64,000 nt of DNA from Ramazzottius varieornatus. Lineage: Eukaryota; Tardigrada; Eutardigrada; Parachela; Ramazzottiidae. Below, in pieces: positions 11,933 through 23,719 of this stretch (within the stretch, counting starts at the first letter, position 1; each line of letters opens with the position of its first letter). The notes below the pieces were generated by a model. That model was not told the origin of the DNA and made no database searches. It was given only the letters and a program-made list of their open reading frames with translations. Position numbers and translations under genes: made by a program. The stretch is taken from assembly GCA_001949185.1 (NCBI GenBank), contig BDGG01000001.1, forward strand, positions 4,019,624 to 4,083,623. The letters are read 5' to 3'.

Positions 11933-14900
11933 GTTGACAGGTATGGGTGAGTGTCAGAAGTACGGCAAAGAAGCGCGATCAAAACTTAATGGGGGAAATT
12001 AAGAATCATCCAACTGATTAACCACACTTGTGGCTGTGGTGTGTGGTGGTGTTGTCGATGATTATTAGTGAGAAATAGACTTGATTATGCGTAATTAGCG
12101 GATCCGTTGCAGAAATCTCTTCAATTATCGTCAATTTAAAGTCACACAGAGACCCAAGAACGACTTTTCTCCATTAACCAACACAGTCAGCGTTCAACAC
12201 CAACACGGAAAGGCCATCGATGATGGACGCGTAAAGCTGTAGCGGCAGCTGTCAATATTGGAGGAAAAATGGCCGGAATGGATTTGTCGATGGCAAAAGG
12301 CGCTATTTGAACCGGTACGTCGTGCTGGGGTAATAAAGGCAGTCAACGTCATATGCAATCAAGTCAACATCAGACTACTTTTCGTGCAAGTTATCATTAG
12401 CTCCACTTGCGCGACCTTCGTACAACACAACAGCTTAAGCTGCGCGACTCGTCTTGACGAGTTAAGATATCTCGGACCGCAAAAACGTGAAATTATTTAG
12501 TCAATATCCTCATCAACGCGATGATTCAAGCCAAATCAGCACTCAACATCTCACAGACACCAGACTAAAATTGTCCCATCTACACGTTCAAATTACACAG
12601 CTGATAAGCCTCTGACTTACGACATAAGCCATTTAATCACTTGCTATAGGCTCTTGACGCGGCTCTGAGCCAACCCTTCCGTCGACAAGTACTCTTTCCC
12701 CATTGGCTAAGGGCTCTCCTTCCTTCGCTGATTTCAGCTTCACCAGTTATGCTTAAGTAGCAGCTGCATAACTACATTCGTACTCGACCAAAACATCGAG
12801 TGCCAGGTCACGGAATCTTGAGACCCGCCAGTGCATTCTGACGGGGTCTTCGTTCACCACAGGGTCCCCTCTTTAATCTTCAAAGGTCCACGAAGAACCA
12901 GAAGACCCAAACTCGAAAGAATTTATCGCAAACACTTTTTCGTAATCGTCTTCCTGTCTGGGGGAAAAAAGGAAGAACATTGCAGGAGAGATTTCCATTC
13001 TTTTAGCCGAAAGATAGTGGTCGAAGCATTCAGGTTTAAAGGTTCTTAGCAACCCTAACTCGCGCGCGCGCGCGCAATTATTCGGGGAAATGTTTGCGGG
13101 GTTTCGTCGGTCGTCACTGGCAGGTTGCAGCACGGTACCGAAGGTTTGTTTTGTCGTTCAGCTAAACTGCGTCCATGAGAAGACGGCGTTCGGGTATTTC
13201 GCACTCTGGTTTTCGCTATGCACCTCCGGCGCCATGCTTTGTCAAGCTATCAATAAATATTCAACACGAAAGATGGGACATAAAAGACAGCGTTGACTGT
13301 TGAACGTTCGGTTCTCACGGCGAAGAAAAAAACATTTGGCAGCGTAGCTTTTGATGCCGTGTATCAGATCTACATGTCGCCCAAGGCCGCGTTAAACCTA
13401 CAGTCATTCACTGCTTACTGCAACGCATCAGATGCTCCATAATTGCAGCCTTTGACGAGAAAATTATTTCGCACGATGAAAACGAACGTAAGTTAATTAT
13501 CAGCCTCCTGAGAAAAGGCAAAGACACAAAAGACCGAAAGTAGCGGAAGTGATTCTCCCGAGACCCAATGCAAAGGCCGGACACGCATCGCCTTGTCCTG
13601 TTCCAAAAATACCGCATTGTTTTCCCGAAGGCGGAGGTAAACGCTTCGCTTCGAACGTTCCTACGGAAAAGACAAGCGAACGCGCCAAGGATAGGAAGGA
13701 CTGGCAGAAGGTTGAGTGTTTTCTCCAAGGATCCAGGAAGTTGGTCACGCAATGCTCGTGCTGTACTCCACCCGGAAGGAGTGCAGTGCCTAAATTGGCT
13801 ATATGGCGCACGTATAGCCATAATGGCCTGTCTTTGTCCATTAAGAAGGCTTGATAGACTCGAGCTTCTCACCTGAAGAGTCATCACAACTCCCAGAGTC
13901 AATTTCGCGTCCTTTCATCCACAAAATGGACTGATCAGTCTGCAGTTCATCTTACCGAGATCAGGGCTAGACTCCATTGTCTAATTGTCTCCTTACGGCA
14001 GGGACCTTTTTGTTGTCAGTGTTTCAAGGAGGCGTTTCCATCACTTATTGCACGGCTAACTTTGCATGATGGCCAAAAGACACCAGCTTCCCGAGAAGTA
14101 CCAAATGAAAGCTTAAATATTCCTTCTGTGATCAAGTTTCCTGTCTTTAACGCCCGCGTTTAACAGAGCTATCGATTTTAAAAAATTTCAGTCGGAGTTT
14201 TATGACGACTTTTCTTTGAGATTTCTCTACTGTTTGATCGTCATTGAATTCGACTGGGTTCTTCGACTTCAGACAGGCGTATCACCCACAAGCCGAACTC
14301 AGATCTGCATAAATCGATAATAATGGCAAAGTGGTTGTATGCAGTGACTTTTACGGTAGGATTGTTTCTGGATGAGCGATGCTGCATATGCAAGGGAAGT
14401 CGGCGGGGGAAGGCTGGCACTCGCACAGCGGGACTTCACTGTTAAATGGTCAAGTCATTGCGGTAGACATCTACTTTGACGCGTCTCACCTCCATCACAA
14501 GTCGCTCACCTGAGATGGAGTACAGTAGGAAAGACTGAGGTAGGAGAAGAAAAGGTAAAAGGTATAAAGCCTAAGGGCAGGTTCGATGTGGCGCGACGCG
14601 ATGTGCACATCGAGCTCACGAATTCACGCCCAGTCAACGCGTTGAAAAATCTCGCTTGATGGACCTCTCTTCCATCTCCTTCCCTTCAACGCCATATCTA
14701 CCAGAGCATACGCACAACAATAATGCCCACAATGTCGATATGAACTGGCGCCGGCGCCGAATCATCATAAGTGAACAATAGATTAACGGCTCAAGACGAC
14801 AGGACAAGACATATTCCCTCCACTGGAAAGATGAACGAGCTCATAACTTCGGCCTTCATTAATTACGCCGTAAAGGCACGGAACCGTCACGTCGACTAGC

Positions 14901-15722
14901 CTTTTCCCACAATTTGCTCCTCCGTTGGAGCACACTCAGACGAACAATAAAGGCAGACCGAACCAAATAATCAATCAAGAGTACGAGTACCTTTGTCCAT
15001 CACAGTTTACAAGGAAGCACACACATCACAAATCTAGATACTAACCAGACAGGTGGATGCATGAGTCGCGGTACGCAGGCTTGTGATATTTGTGTTTCTG
15101 GTTTCCTAAATTACCTGCTCACTTCGTGAAACAGGCAGATAATCATTCTGAAGGGTATATTTAATCCTATAAACATATCAAGCCACTGGTTAAACGTTTT
15201 TACTGGCAGATAGCATTATCGACATGCAACCTGCGGGTGCAAACTAGTTTGCTGGAAAAAGTTGCAGCTGATGATTGCTGGTCATTATGGCGCATAATGA
15301 CTATCTTTTACAATTGTCGAGAGGGCAATCAATGCAGATCATCTGATCAACGCAGCTGAACATATCGCCAATCGCCACTTATTACACTCAAGAACGTGAA
15401 GAACCACTCGTCAGCTCATTCATCATCCGCGTGGCCATTATCAAAATTGCAAAACTAGCCTCACACGTTTATATTGATCATTCTTCATCACGCTTAATTT
15501 CCTCTGACATTAATCCAATCAGCAAAACCACCAAATTTGTTACGAGCACGCTGCTTTCCTGTGCAGGTATCATTACGAAAACCCACACCATAAATAAACC
15601 CGAAACAAGTGGCCACCACAGAGTCCGTAGTTCATTTTCGGCAAGAATAAGGCGCTGTCTGATCGCCTTCAACTTTGTAACTTTTTTTCTTGACCGATAA
15701 AAACTTTCTTGCCAAATGAAAG
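11933..15722. other. Gene-poor stretch upstream of Dll
   Basis: I see no exon-like frame. A (CG)7 run lies at 13061-13075. The region lies 5' of Distal-less and is a reasonable place for its regulatory DNA, but no specific site can be named. Confidence 0.45.
13061..13075. repeat. (CG)n simple repeat
   Basis: Seven CG dinucleotides plus one base in a row, about 1.1 kb upstream of the Dll start codon. Confidence 0.95.
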
Positions 15723-15830
15723 TTGGGCCAACAAAACGCACAAGTGGTTATTTCAAGTGGCGCACGTTTTCATTGCAATAGGCTGTAAGAGTGTGCCACC
15801 AAAGTTAATCAAAATGTACGTGTGTTCGCG
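15723..15830. repeat. Foldback repeat copy 3
   Basis: Left end TTGGGCCAACAAAACGCAC, inner arm TTCAAGTGGCGCACG, opposing arm GTGTGCCACC, right end ATGTACGTGTGTTCGCG. It is similar to copy 2 and intergenic. Confidence 0.65.
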
Positions 15831-16798
15831 ATGGTGATTCAGGAACTTTAGTTCTGGCCTTCAAGTATTTAATCTAAAGCATATTGGAAGTATAACTTCC
15901 AAGTTTCAAGTCGGACATGTAGTTGGACAGAATGGACAAAGCGTTGAAAGGTGGACGTGGAAAAAAGCCGCATGGCCGGAAATCAGGGGTGGTAGGCCTC
16001 AATGCTTGACTGGTTGCACTGATGACTTGCACGTCCTGATGCTGCTATAGATTCGGTCAAGCAGACAGTTGTTGCCTCAAATCGATGCGCTCGGGTAGTT
16101 CGACGCAAAACCAGCTTGTCTTGTTCTTCCTTCAAAGGTTCGTCAAGCTTTTGTCCGCCGCCGAATGCGGTCAGATGTAAAATTTGAACAGCGACCAAAA
16201 TTACAGACCAATACTCGCGCACTGGCGCAAAACATAGATCCATGCGTGCAATTGCTATTCTTCTGCATGGAACCCTTCCGTCCGTGCTGCGCGATCGATA
16301 GACCCAGTAAAAACACCACAAGGAATTCCGAAATACTTCTCCGATATTGTGAAATTCTTGGCTTTATATGAATGTATTGCGTTGAACTTTCTCTACGATA
16401 TTTCCTTCGTCGCTGTCCACGACTTCGTAGAAAAATGGCTGTCTGTATTCGCATGTCTCAAGGTAGGTAATTGCAGCTAACTATATTAGCCGCATCATTA
16501 ATCTCCGCCTCGGAATATCCCTGTCCTTCTATTCCCCGACCGCGATAGTCTAGCAATCAGGGATTCTTCGATCCGGACACACCACTACAGACAGATAATT
16601 TCAGGGCACAAAACAGCGGTTTTCTCGCAGCTCAGCATTTGCGGCGCGCCAGCCAGACATGTCCACAAGCAGACACGCCCTCGCTGACCATCATTACAAA
16701 CGCAAAGGACGTCACATTTGAACTTGCTAGGCATGATACGGACCATCTCATCGAAAAATCTGACAACGCCGTACCTAATCTACAGAAAACATGGCCCA

Positions 16799-16900
16799 TG
16801 AGCAAATGGCTGGAACTTGATCGTTTTCCCAAGTGGCGCACACTTGCGGCCACCAATACAGGAGACGTGCGCTACTTGAGACGTTAGTTACCGACGCCCC
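16799..16900. repeat. Foldback repeat copy 4
   Basis: Left end GAGCAAATGGCTGGAACTTG, arms CCAAGTGGCGCACACTTG and GACGTGCGCTACTTGAG. The right end is poorly conserved. Intergenic. Confidence 0.6.
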
Positions 16901-17517
16901 ATATGTTTTCTGTTTATTGCCCATGGTAGAACCCAAACGCACCGCTGTGAGGAGAGACCATCTCGAACTATTCCGCTCGCAAGGTCACATCATGCAGGAA
17001 ATGGAGTTCGGTCAGGAAGCAATTTAGCGGAACATGCTTTTAGTCCACCAAGAGTATTTTAGTTATTAATTGAGGGACGCAGTCATACCCGGCTCGGCAT
17101 ACGGTCGCTTCCGACTCCCCGCTACGAGGATGCCGTCCTCATTTCAATTTAATGCAATTTACCGAACTTAATAGACCCCACACGAAGCTTCCGGTCTGAC
17201 GACCGTAGTCCTTCAGTCAACAGCGAAAGCATGGGAACCCTTCAAAACATGCCAGACCAAAAATATTTCGAAAAAGTCGTTACGGAGCACACAAATCTAT
17301 TGCACTATTAATTTTGGATTTTCGCTACTTTGTATCTTTGTACTCCATCTCTCTTTCTATCCAACGAATTTCGCACTTTTTTTCTGTAATATTTCCAAAT
17401 TTCGTCGTTGACAACTTTGGGCATTCTTTCTATGTCTGATGATTTCGCATGCAGATAGTCATGTTACGCGCCTTCGATAAGTGTTACGCAGGTAGGTACC
17501 GGTTCAAACCTGTTCGG

Positions 17518-17772
17518 CTAGTGCAGTAACAGGAAGCCGTCAAAGGCAATTAAATCTGATCGTCGAGCTGCCGTAAGCAATCGTTGCATGGGCTGACGAA
17601 CAACATCATGCACGTCAACCAGCATACCGTGCATGAACACCATCACGCTCGGTGCCATCAGGTGCGCAACTCTTTCGAGAACATCCTTCCTGCTCAAGCG
17701 CTGGAAGGAAGAAGGAGACCTACGCTTCGTTCCAGATGAGGTGGATGGTTGGCGAAAGAAAGGAAAGGCCAT
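17518..17772 (-). pseudogene. Possible histone-fold (TAF13-like) remnant
   Basis: An 84-codon frame starting MAFPFFRQ ends in LVDVHDVVRQPMQRLLTAAR and SDLIAFDGFLLLH. This has the spacing of helix 2, loop and helix 3 of a histone fold. In a neighbouring frame the same DNA (about 17664-17695) reads RMFSKELRT just upstream, which resembles the start of the TAF13 fold (FSKELR). The two hints in two frames would fit a decayed TFIID subunit copy. Similarity is weak and the C-terminus stops early, so this could be chance. Confidence 0.25.
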
Positions 17773-18317
17773 GTTCGGTGTGGGCACGACGGCCGCTTGT
17801 CAGCTGCCAGGGACGTCCTGCCACGTCCGACAAGATAAAGAAATGTTCCGCTCCAGATGGCCTGTCTGCAAAGCCTCCATCCGAAATGTTCCAACCTGGT
17901 AATTACCTGAACTTTCAGAGACCAGACGTCTCACAGGTGCCACACCCTGACAAAAAGCAGAGCATTGTCCATATCAGTAAACGTCATACATATTTTAATA
18001 CTGGGCACGAGGAGTTAGCCACCTTCGTTGAGTTGCTTCCTGGTCTGAAGCACCGAACACGGATACGAATTTCATTAACTCCGAGAACCTGAAGAAAGAT
18101 CGAACTCGGCCTTTCGAGCTCTCACCGATTTTATGGAACTCTTCCGCAATACACTAATTTTGACTTGTGATGCTTTTTGTTATGGAAGGAATGATGTATA
18201 AAAAGCTGACAACAAATCATATTTGAATAAAAATACTCAACACTTCATGTGGGTAGTATATTTTTATCGATGGTAACCTCTCTGTGGCAAGTGGAAGTGG
18301 GACCTTGGAATCAATCT

Positions 18318-18425
18318 CGACCTGATTGTTTTTCTCAAGTGGCGCACGCTGCTAGCAGATGACATTGTAAATATACCTCACTTGAAGAAACGAATTAATC
18401 GATTTTTTTCGACGAGCAGTTGGTT
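18318..18425. repeat. Foldback repeat copy 5
   Basis: Left arm CTCAAGTGGCGCACGCTGCT is well preserved. The opposing arm is reduced to ACCTCACTTGAAG. Outer ends GACCTGATTG and CGAATTAATCG. Intergenic. Confidence 0.6.
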
Positions 18426-18429
18426 GAAA

Positions 18430-21105
18430 AAGTCAGAAAAAGCCGTAAGGACTGGGAAGGACGACACACTTCCTGCAGGTTTGTGTCGCGATCTCTCTGT
18501 CTACGTTGGAGGGATCGATCGTCTGACGGTGATGAGGAGCACAAGATCCGCCTGCAGGTGAGTGCTTATTTATACAAGATTCTGCCTGGGTAATCATCTC
18601 GGCTGGAGTGTCTTCTTGAAGGAAGCGTCTACGACATCGCCACGGGAGTATGCTGCCTGCATCATTTTCCGCTCTAGCTATGTCACAGTATGTCCGTCGA
18701 TGATGACGACGTAATGCCCTATAGACTATACACTGCATATATCAGTGGACGCGCCTCACTGCTCGCAGAAATATCCCCGGACATTTAATGAGGGCAATTT
18801 TCTTCACAGGAGGCTGTCGTCAATGTCCTCCAGCGCATCCTCAACCCCGCAATTTTTTGCTTCAACGTTAAACCAGATTTTCCAGCCACAGCCTTCCTCA
18901 ATGAGCACCATACAAGCCAAGACGGAAAAGGTTTGCCTCGTCAGCCGACATACGACCATAGTAAACAATGTGCTAAGTATTGCTCCAAAGTGAATAGGAC
19001 ACAATCAGACAGTGCTCTTTCACATCTTCAAAGAGACCATAATAAGCACCTAGTACCCCATAATCTGCCCGCGACTCATGCCCGCGACTCAAGCCTGCTC
19101 CACAACAAGATCTTGTTATGTTACCTTGAACAACATAGCGAGGCTGGTCACATCACCTCGAAAGGAACGAGCTATCTCCCCACCATAACACGCTTTCGGA
19201 CTATGTACATATCAAAGGCTAAACCACAGTTCAATGGCGGCAGACTTGGCTAGCAAACCTGTGGACCAACATACCACACTTCAGAAGCAAATGTGTCAAA
19301 AACGCCCTGCGCATGCAGCACATCCTAAACTTTCTTTCTTGAATACTGGACACGTCGGCTAGAAATTGCAAGGACGAACGTTAACTTGTCCTGAATATGT
19401 TCAGTCCTCACCGTCCTCGCCGGAAGTGGTTCGAGTGGTATCCGCACGTTACTTGTCGGGGAAAACGACAAACCCAGGAAGAGCAATTCAAGAACCACAA
19501 AAGAGCCCTTCCAGAGTCCGATACCTGTTTAAGATCAAACCGGCAACTTCACACCCGCCAAGAACCCATCCCACACACCACAAACCCCATTCTACCGAAA
19601 ATTCTAAACTCACATGGTCTTACGCGAAACCCATAGATGTGTCCCACCTTGCCCAAGTATCCCTCGTTCTGGAACGAGCTCAACATACGACAGACAAGTG
19701 CTTACCTGAGACATACCTGGGGCGTGGAAGACTTTCCAGAACCTTTCAGCGTAGTTTTTCAAAATGACAATCAGCGACCCGGCGTCCTACAGCACTTGAA
19801 AGTTGCTTCAGCATGCCGGCAAATGCCCCGATTCTTTCCAGTCTTACTCCGGAAGATTTGCCGGTCCGGCTATTCGATCCTCCTCACAGGGTGGAATTTG
19901 GATCCTTTTCATCTACAAGAGTCCAGCCGTCATGCAAAGCCAGCGTATCAGTGGAATGATGAAGAAACTCCATGTGTTGCACTCGAGAAGGGTGGAAGCT
20001 TACAGTACGTTGGGGGTCTTCGCGAGCAGCACTTCACTGGGATAACATTTACTGTTTTAACTAAAGGTAAACCAAGGAAATGCTTTTTATCAAAAGAACA
20101 GGGAAAATGTGCAAGCTGAAAATGCCAAGGTTTGACTGAGCAATTTTGGTTTGTGTGATTGTCGAAGTGGCAGTTGGCAGCTTGGAGAAGTAGCTCGAAC
20201 GCTGGCACGTTAGCCAGGGTAGGATAATTTGTGTAATCACCGTCAGTGCTGCTCATTATCAAAACCGAGAAACTGCGAGTGTGCCGTGTCAGGGGCAACA
20301 ATTTTACATAATTTTCGCCGGACTTAAACGGACCGCATCATGGTAGGCGATTACAGGGTCCGAGAGTAAAGTGCTCAATTGTTGATCATTTACTCTACTT
20401 ATCACCAATTGCTCATGTGGTTAGCCAGTTTGATGGTCGCCACTTTGCCAGCCATCAGACGCTGCTCACCCCTAATCCACCCGACTGCGCCGCCAAACAG
20501 TTAAGTTACGCAGCACGAAGCTTTCGGGCTCGTCAAGAATTACAAGCAGTTTTTCCCTGTCGCCAATACACCTCAGCAATTACGCCTCAACATCCGTCGA
20601 ATACTGCGTGAAGTAGTACGCATCCACTTCGAAGTTATCCACGATGGTCTTCGGGCGTTGGTTCCCATCGAGCTTTGAGACCAGGATACCGGTGGCTCGC
20701 ACACAGAACAGCTCGGAGGAGCCTCGAGTTGCCTGGGTGCAGATCTATTGTAATATATACCAGCAAGTATTTCAGAGAAGATATACTCAAAGCACATCAT
20801 CCGACATAACATCACCGTTGCGTCCGGGACGGATAATTTGAACAAGACGATTCGGCGGCTAACGTTCGCGGTTCGCAGTTTCACGTCGTTTGGCAAGCCA
20901 CTTCCCCTGTTTAGCAGATGATTACGACTTGACTGGAATATTGTATATGGATTGTTAACTAATTTTGTTCCATGGTAATTCCTGTCCATGTTGGCTTCGA
21001 AAAAGGCGAGAGACGGTGTCGGCGATACAAGTCGGCTCTTCCCCTAAAACTGGAACTTTATACAGTAGTTGTGTTTGATGTCACATTACATCTGGCCTTC
21101 CAGGA
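18430..21105. other. Stretch without a supported gene
   Basis: Open frames exist on the + strand (for example 19637-20119, 160 codons), but they have no recognisable domain, no splice context and unusual residue mixes. I do not annotate them. The last few hundred bases are 5' of the TMBIM gene and probably include its promoter and leader. Confidence 0.4.
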
Positions 21106-22546
21106 ATGAGCAGCTCGGCCAAAATCTATCCTGCTTTGTCGCCCACACCCAGTTCCGTCAATCATCCACAATCTGCAGCTCTTACTAGTGACACTCAGCC
21201 GGCAACCCCTGCCAGTCAACCTCATCCTGTAGCTCCTGTCGCACAAAAAAACGTCATCATCATCGAAGACGATGGTCGACCGGCGAATTTCGGCACCAGT
21301 TTCACTGATGCCGTCATTCGACGACGTTTTATTCACAACGTAAGTCCCGCCAGATGGCGCATAGCCGAACGTTGTAACGAAAGTTGCAGCTTCTCTCGAC
21401 TTCATTAGGGACAGATCCGCCAAAGCCAAATATGTGTTGATATTTTGAAGGTTTATGGAATTTTGATGCTGCAACTGCTGGTGACATTGGGAGTTATCTG
21501 CCTATTCATCTTCTCGTAGGCACAAAATTCACACCAACGCTCGAGAGATGTTTGACAATTCACAGTGGCAAACTAATGGAGTACTCGTATTTCTTACTGC
21601 AGAAAGGATGTCAGGGACTTCGTTCATTCAAATCCATGGTTTTACTACGCATCATACATAACGTTTGTCGTAACGGTTGTCATTCTCGGATGCTTCCAAA
21701 GCATACGCAGAGCCCATCCCTGGAATTTCATCCTGCTCGGAATCCTGGTCAGTCGCCACATTCCTTCCACTCTGTTCACTTCGCTGATAGCGAGAGAAAA
21801 CAGCGTTATTTTTTGCAGACCCTCTCCATATCCTACGTTGCGGGCACTATCTCCAGCTATTATGACACCAAAATTGTGCTGTGGGCTGTTATCATATGCG
21901 CTCTAGTATGCCTGGCAGTCAGCTTGTGCGCTGCCACCTGTCAGGTGAGCAAACTTCGCAGCGAGCGAGCAGCTCTCCGCCAAAACCTTTTCTTCCGCCA
22001 AAGTGGCCTTTTCTTCATATCTTAGTTTTCATCGGGATTTCCGGATGCTTTCCGACATCGTAAAAGTTAATACTTACCTGGTGAGTCTTTGCAGGTGGAC
22101 TTTACGGACGGGAGGATGATGTGCGGCCTTCTGTTGTTCTTGATGGTCTTCACTCTTCTTGGAACGGTTCTATTCGCCTTTCTGCCTCCGCTCCATTCAT
22201 ACGTGAGATCCGTGAAATTCTGAAAATCTAAAATCAGAAATTACAAAACGTTAATCTGCCGGACGCATATTTATTGTAGTGGTACGATGGACTCATCTCT
22301 GGTTTGATAGCGCTGCTGTTCATGGCGGTAAGTGTTCAACCGGATATTAATGAAATTATGATCGAAACCAGAGGTTTCAGACGTCAGTTCTTGTAGTTTC
22401 TGGCCTTCGACACCCAGAGGATACTTGGCGGAAAGAGTCCGGCTTTGAGTCCAGAAGAGCACATAGCCGGAGCCATGCAGCTGTACTTGGATGTAGTATT
22501 GTTGTTCCTTTTGCTTCTGGGAATATCCGGCGGAGCAAACCGATGA
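21106..22546 (+). CDS. TMBIM / Lifeguard family (Bax inhibitor-1 like) membrane protein
   Basis: Seven exons (21106-21339, 21451-21515, 21603-21747, 21819-21944, 22095-22202, 22280-22327, 22397-22546) join in frame to 291 residues. A Pro/Ser/Ala-rich cytosolic N-terminus (about 60 residues) precedes FTDAVIRRRFIHN, the family entry motif. Seven hydrophobic segments follow, including YGILMLQLLVTLGVICLF, HPWNFILLGILTLSISYVAG and LYLDVVLLFLLLLGI. The family signature SYYDTKIVLWA and the late-loop FLAFDTQRILGGK are present. Lifeguard/GRINA proteins sit in ER and Golgi membranes, act as calcium leak channels and restrain cell death. The order of exons and all intron phases fit, so the gene looks intact. 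It is closer to the Lifeguard branch than to BI-1 because of the long N-terminus. Confidence 0.9.
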
Positions 22547-23700
22547 CTGTAAATCTGCAATCACAAGATAAGGAAGATCCACAGTAGTCTCCGAAGAATA
22601 TCAAAATAATACACAAAATATTTGTGGCAGCCTGGCAGGATCACCATCTATTCGCTGTCTGCGCGATTTGCTGTTGATTTCCCATCAATGCTGATCAATT
22701 CCTGCGACGCACACAATTTGACAGTGTCACAACCGCGACTACAGTTCCATCATAAACCACTAAATATGATCGGGCCGTATGAAGGCAGGAATTATCGTGA
22801 AAATTTGACACGACGAAGTCAGAAAGTTCGAAATCAGCAGGTAGCCAACCTAAGTTGATAACAGAGACTTTATGAACGCGGGGTTTTCAAGATTAAGTCG
22901 GTTGCATGTGGTTGTTCGTAATTCCGTGTACCACACCAACTAGCTTTTCCTCGCGTTCGCAAAGTCCATATAGTTATACATGACGACCTAGTCGTTCATA
23001 AGAACCTAGTGGACTAAATTTAAGGTGCCTAAGAGTTAATGGATTTGAAGAATAGTGCAATCGACCGGAAGTCCGCTCACCACAAGAACGTGCTCGTCGC
23101 AGCGACGTTTGCTAATCGGCAACTTCACTCCTCCCGAGTCCTCCGTCAAATTCTCCACCGCCATCCATGGCTCACCGCAGGCCAGAGCCTATCAGAGATC
23201 TCTGTTGGATGCAGTATGATGTATCCCAAAAGTTGCTGACCAGCGTCCATTTTTCTGTTCCGAAAAGATTAAAAAGGTGAAACGAAAACGTGACACGGCG
23301 AGGACGGCTTCGTGTCGCCATAATCTCTCTATCACTGCGAACTCGCCTCGCCTCGAACTGAACCTGTCCGAAATAATTCCAGGTCGGGGCGTCGAAGGGC
23401 TGAATTGGATGTCGTGGCCCACCACGAAAAAAGTTTCATACGCATAGGTTCGTGCATCCGGTGTAGTATGCAAGCCAACCTGTGTAATCGTTGCTTGGCC
23501 CGAGTCCCGACTCGACGCTCTGGATCCAAGCCATTTAGGCAGGTCGTTTAGACGATGCCGCCGGAGTGAGTTTGCTGGAAGCGGTACTCATTCGTTCTGA
23601 AGCTTTCGACTCTCTTTGACGTCTTCTCCATCCTCGCATCCTGACAGCACTTGACTTCTGTAGCTTCTTACCTGTTGTTTTGTTTGCTGTTGATTCTGGT
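22547..23700. other. Stretch without a supported gene
   Basis: Only short overlapping frames on both strands. The right end is 5' of the unrecognised + strand gene. Confidence 0.4.
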
Positions 23701-23719
23701 CCCTTCTTCTCTTTTTCAG

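Noticed and set aside
17460-17530. tRNA-like B-box (GGTTCAAACC)
   Set aside because: No matching A box or cloverleaf arms around it.
19637-20119. 160-codon + strand frame
   Set aside because: No domain, no conserved motif, no splice context; residue mix looks random. A chance frame cannot be excluded but is not supported.
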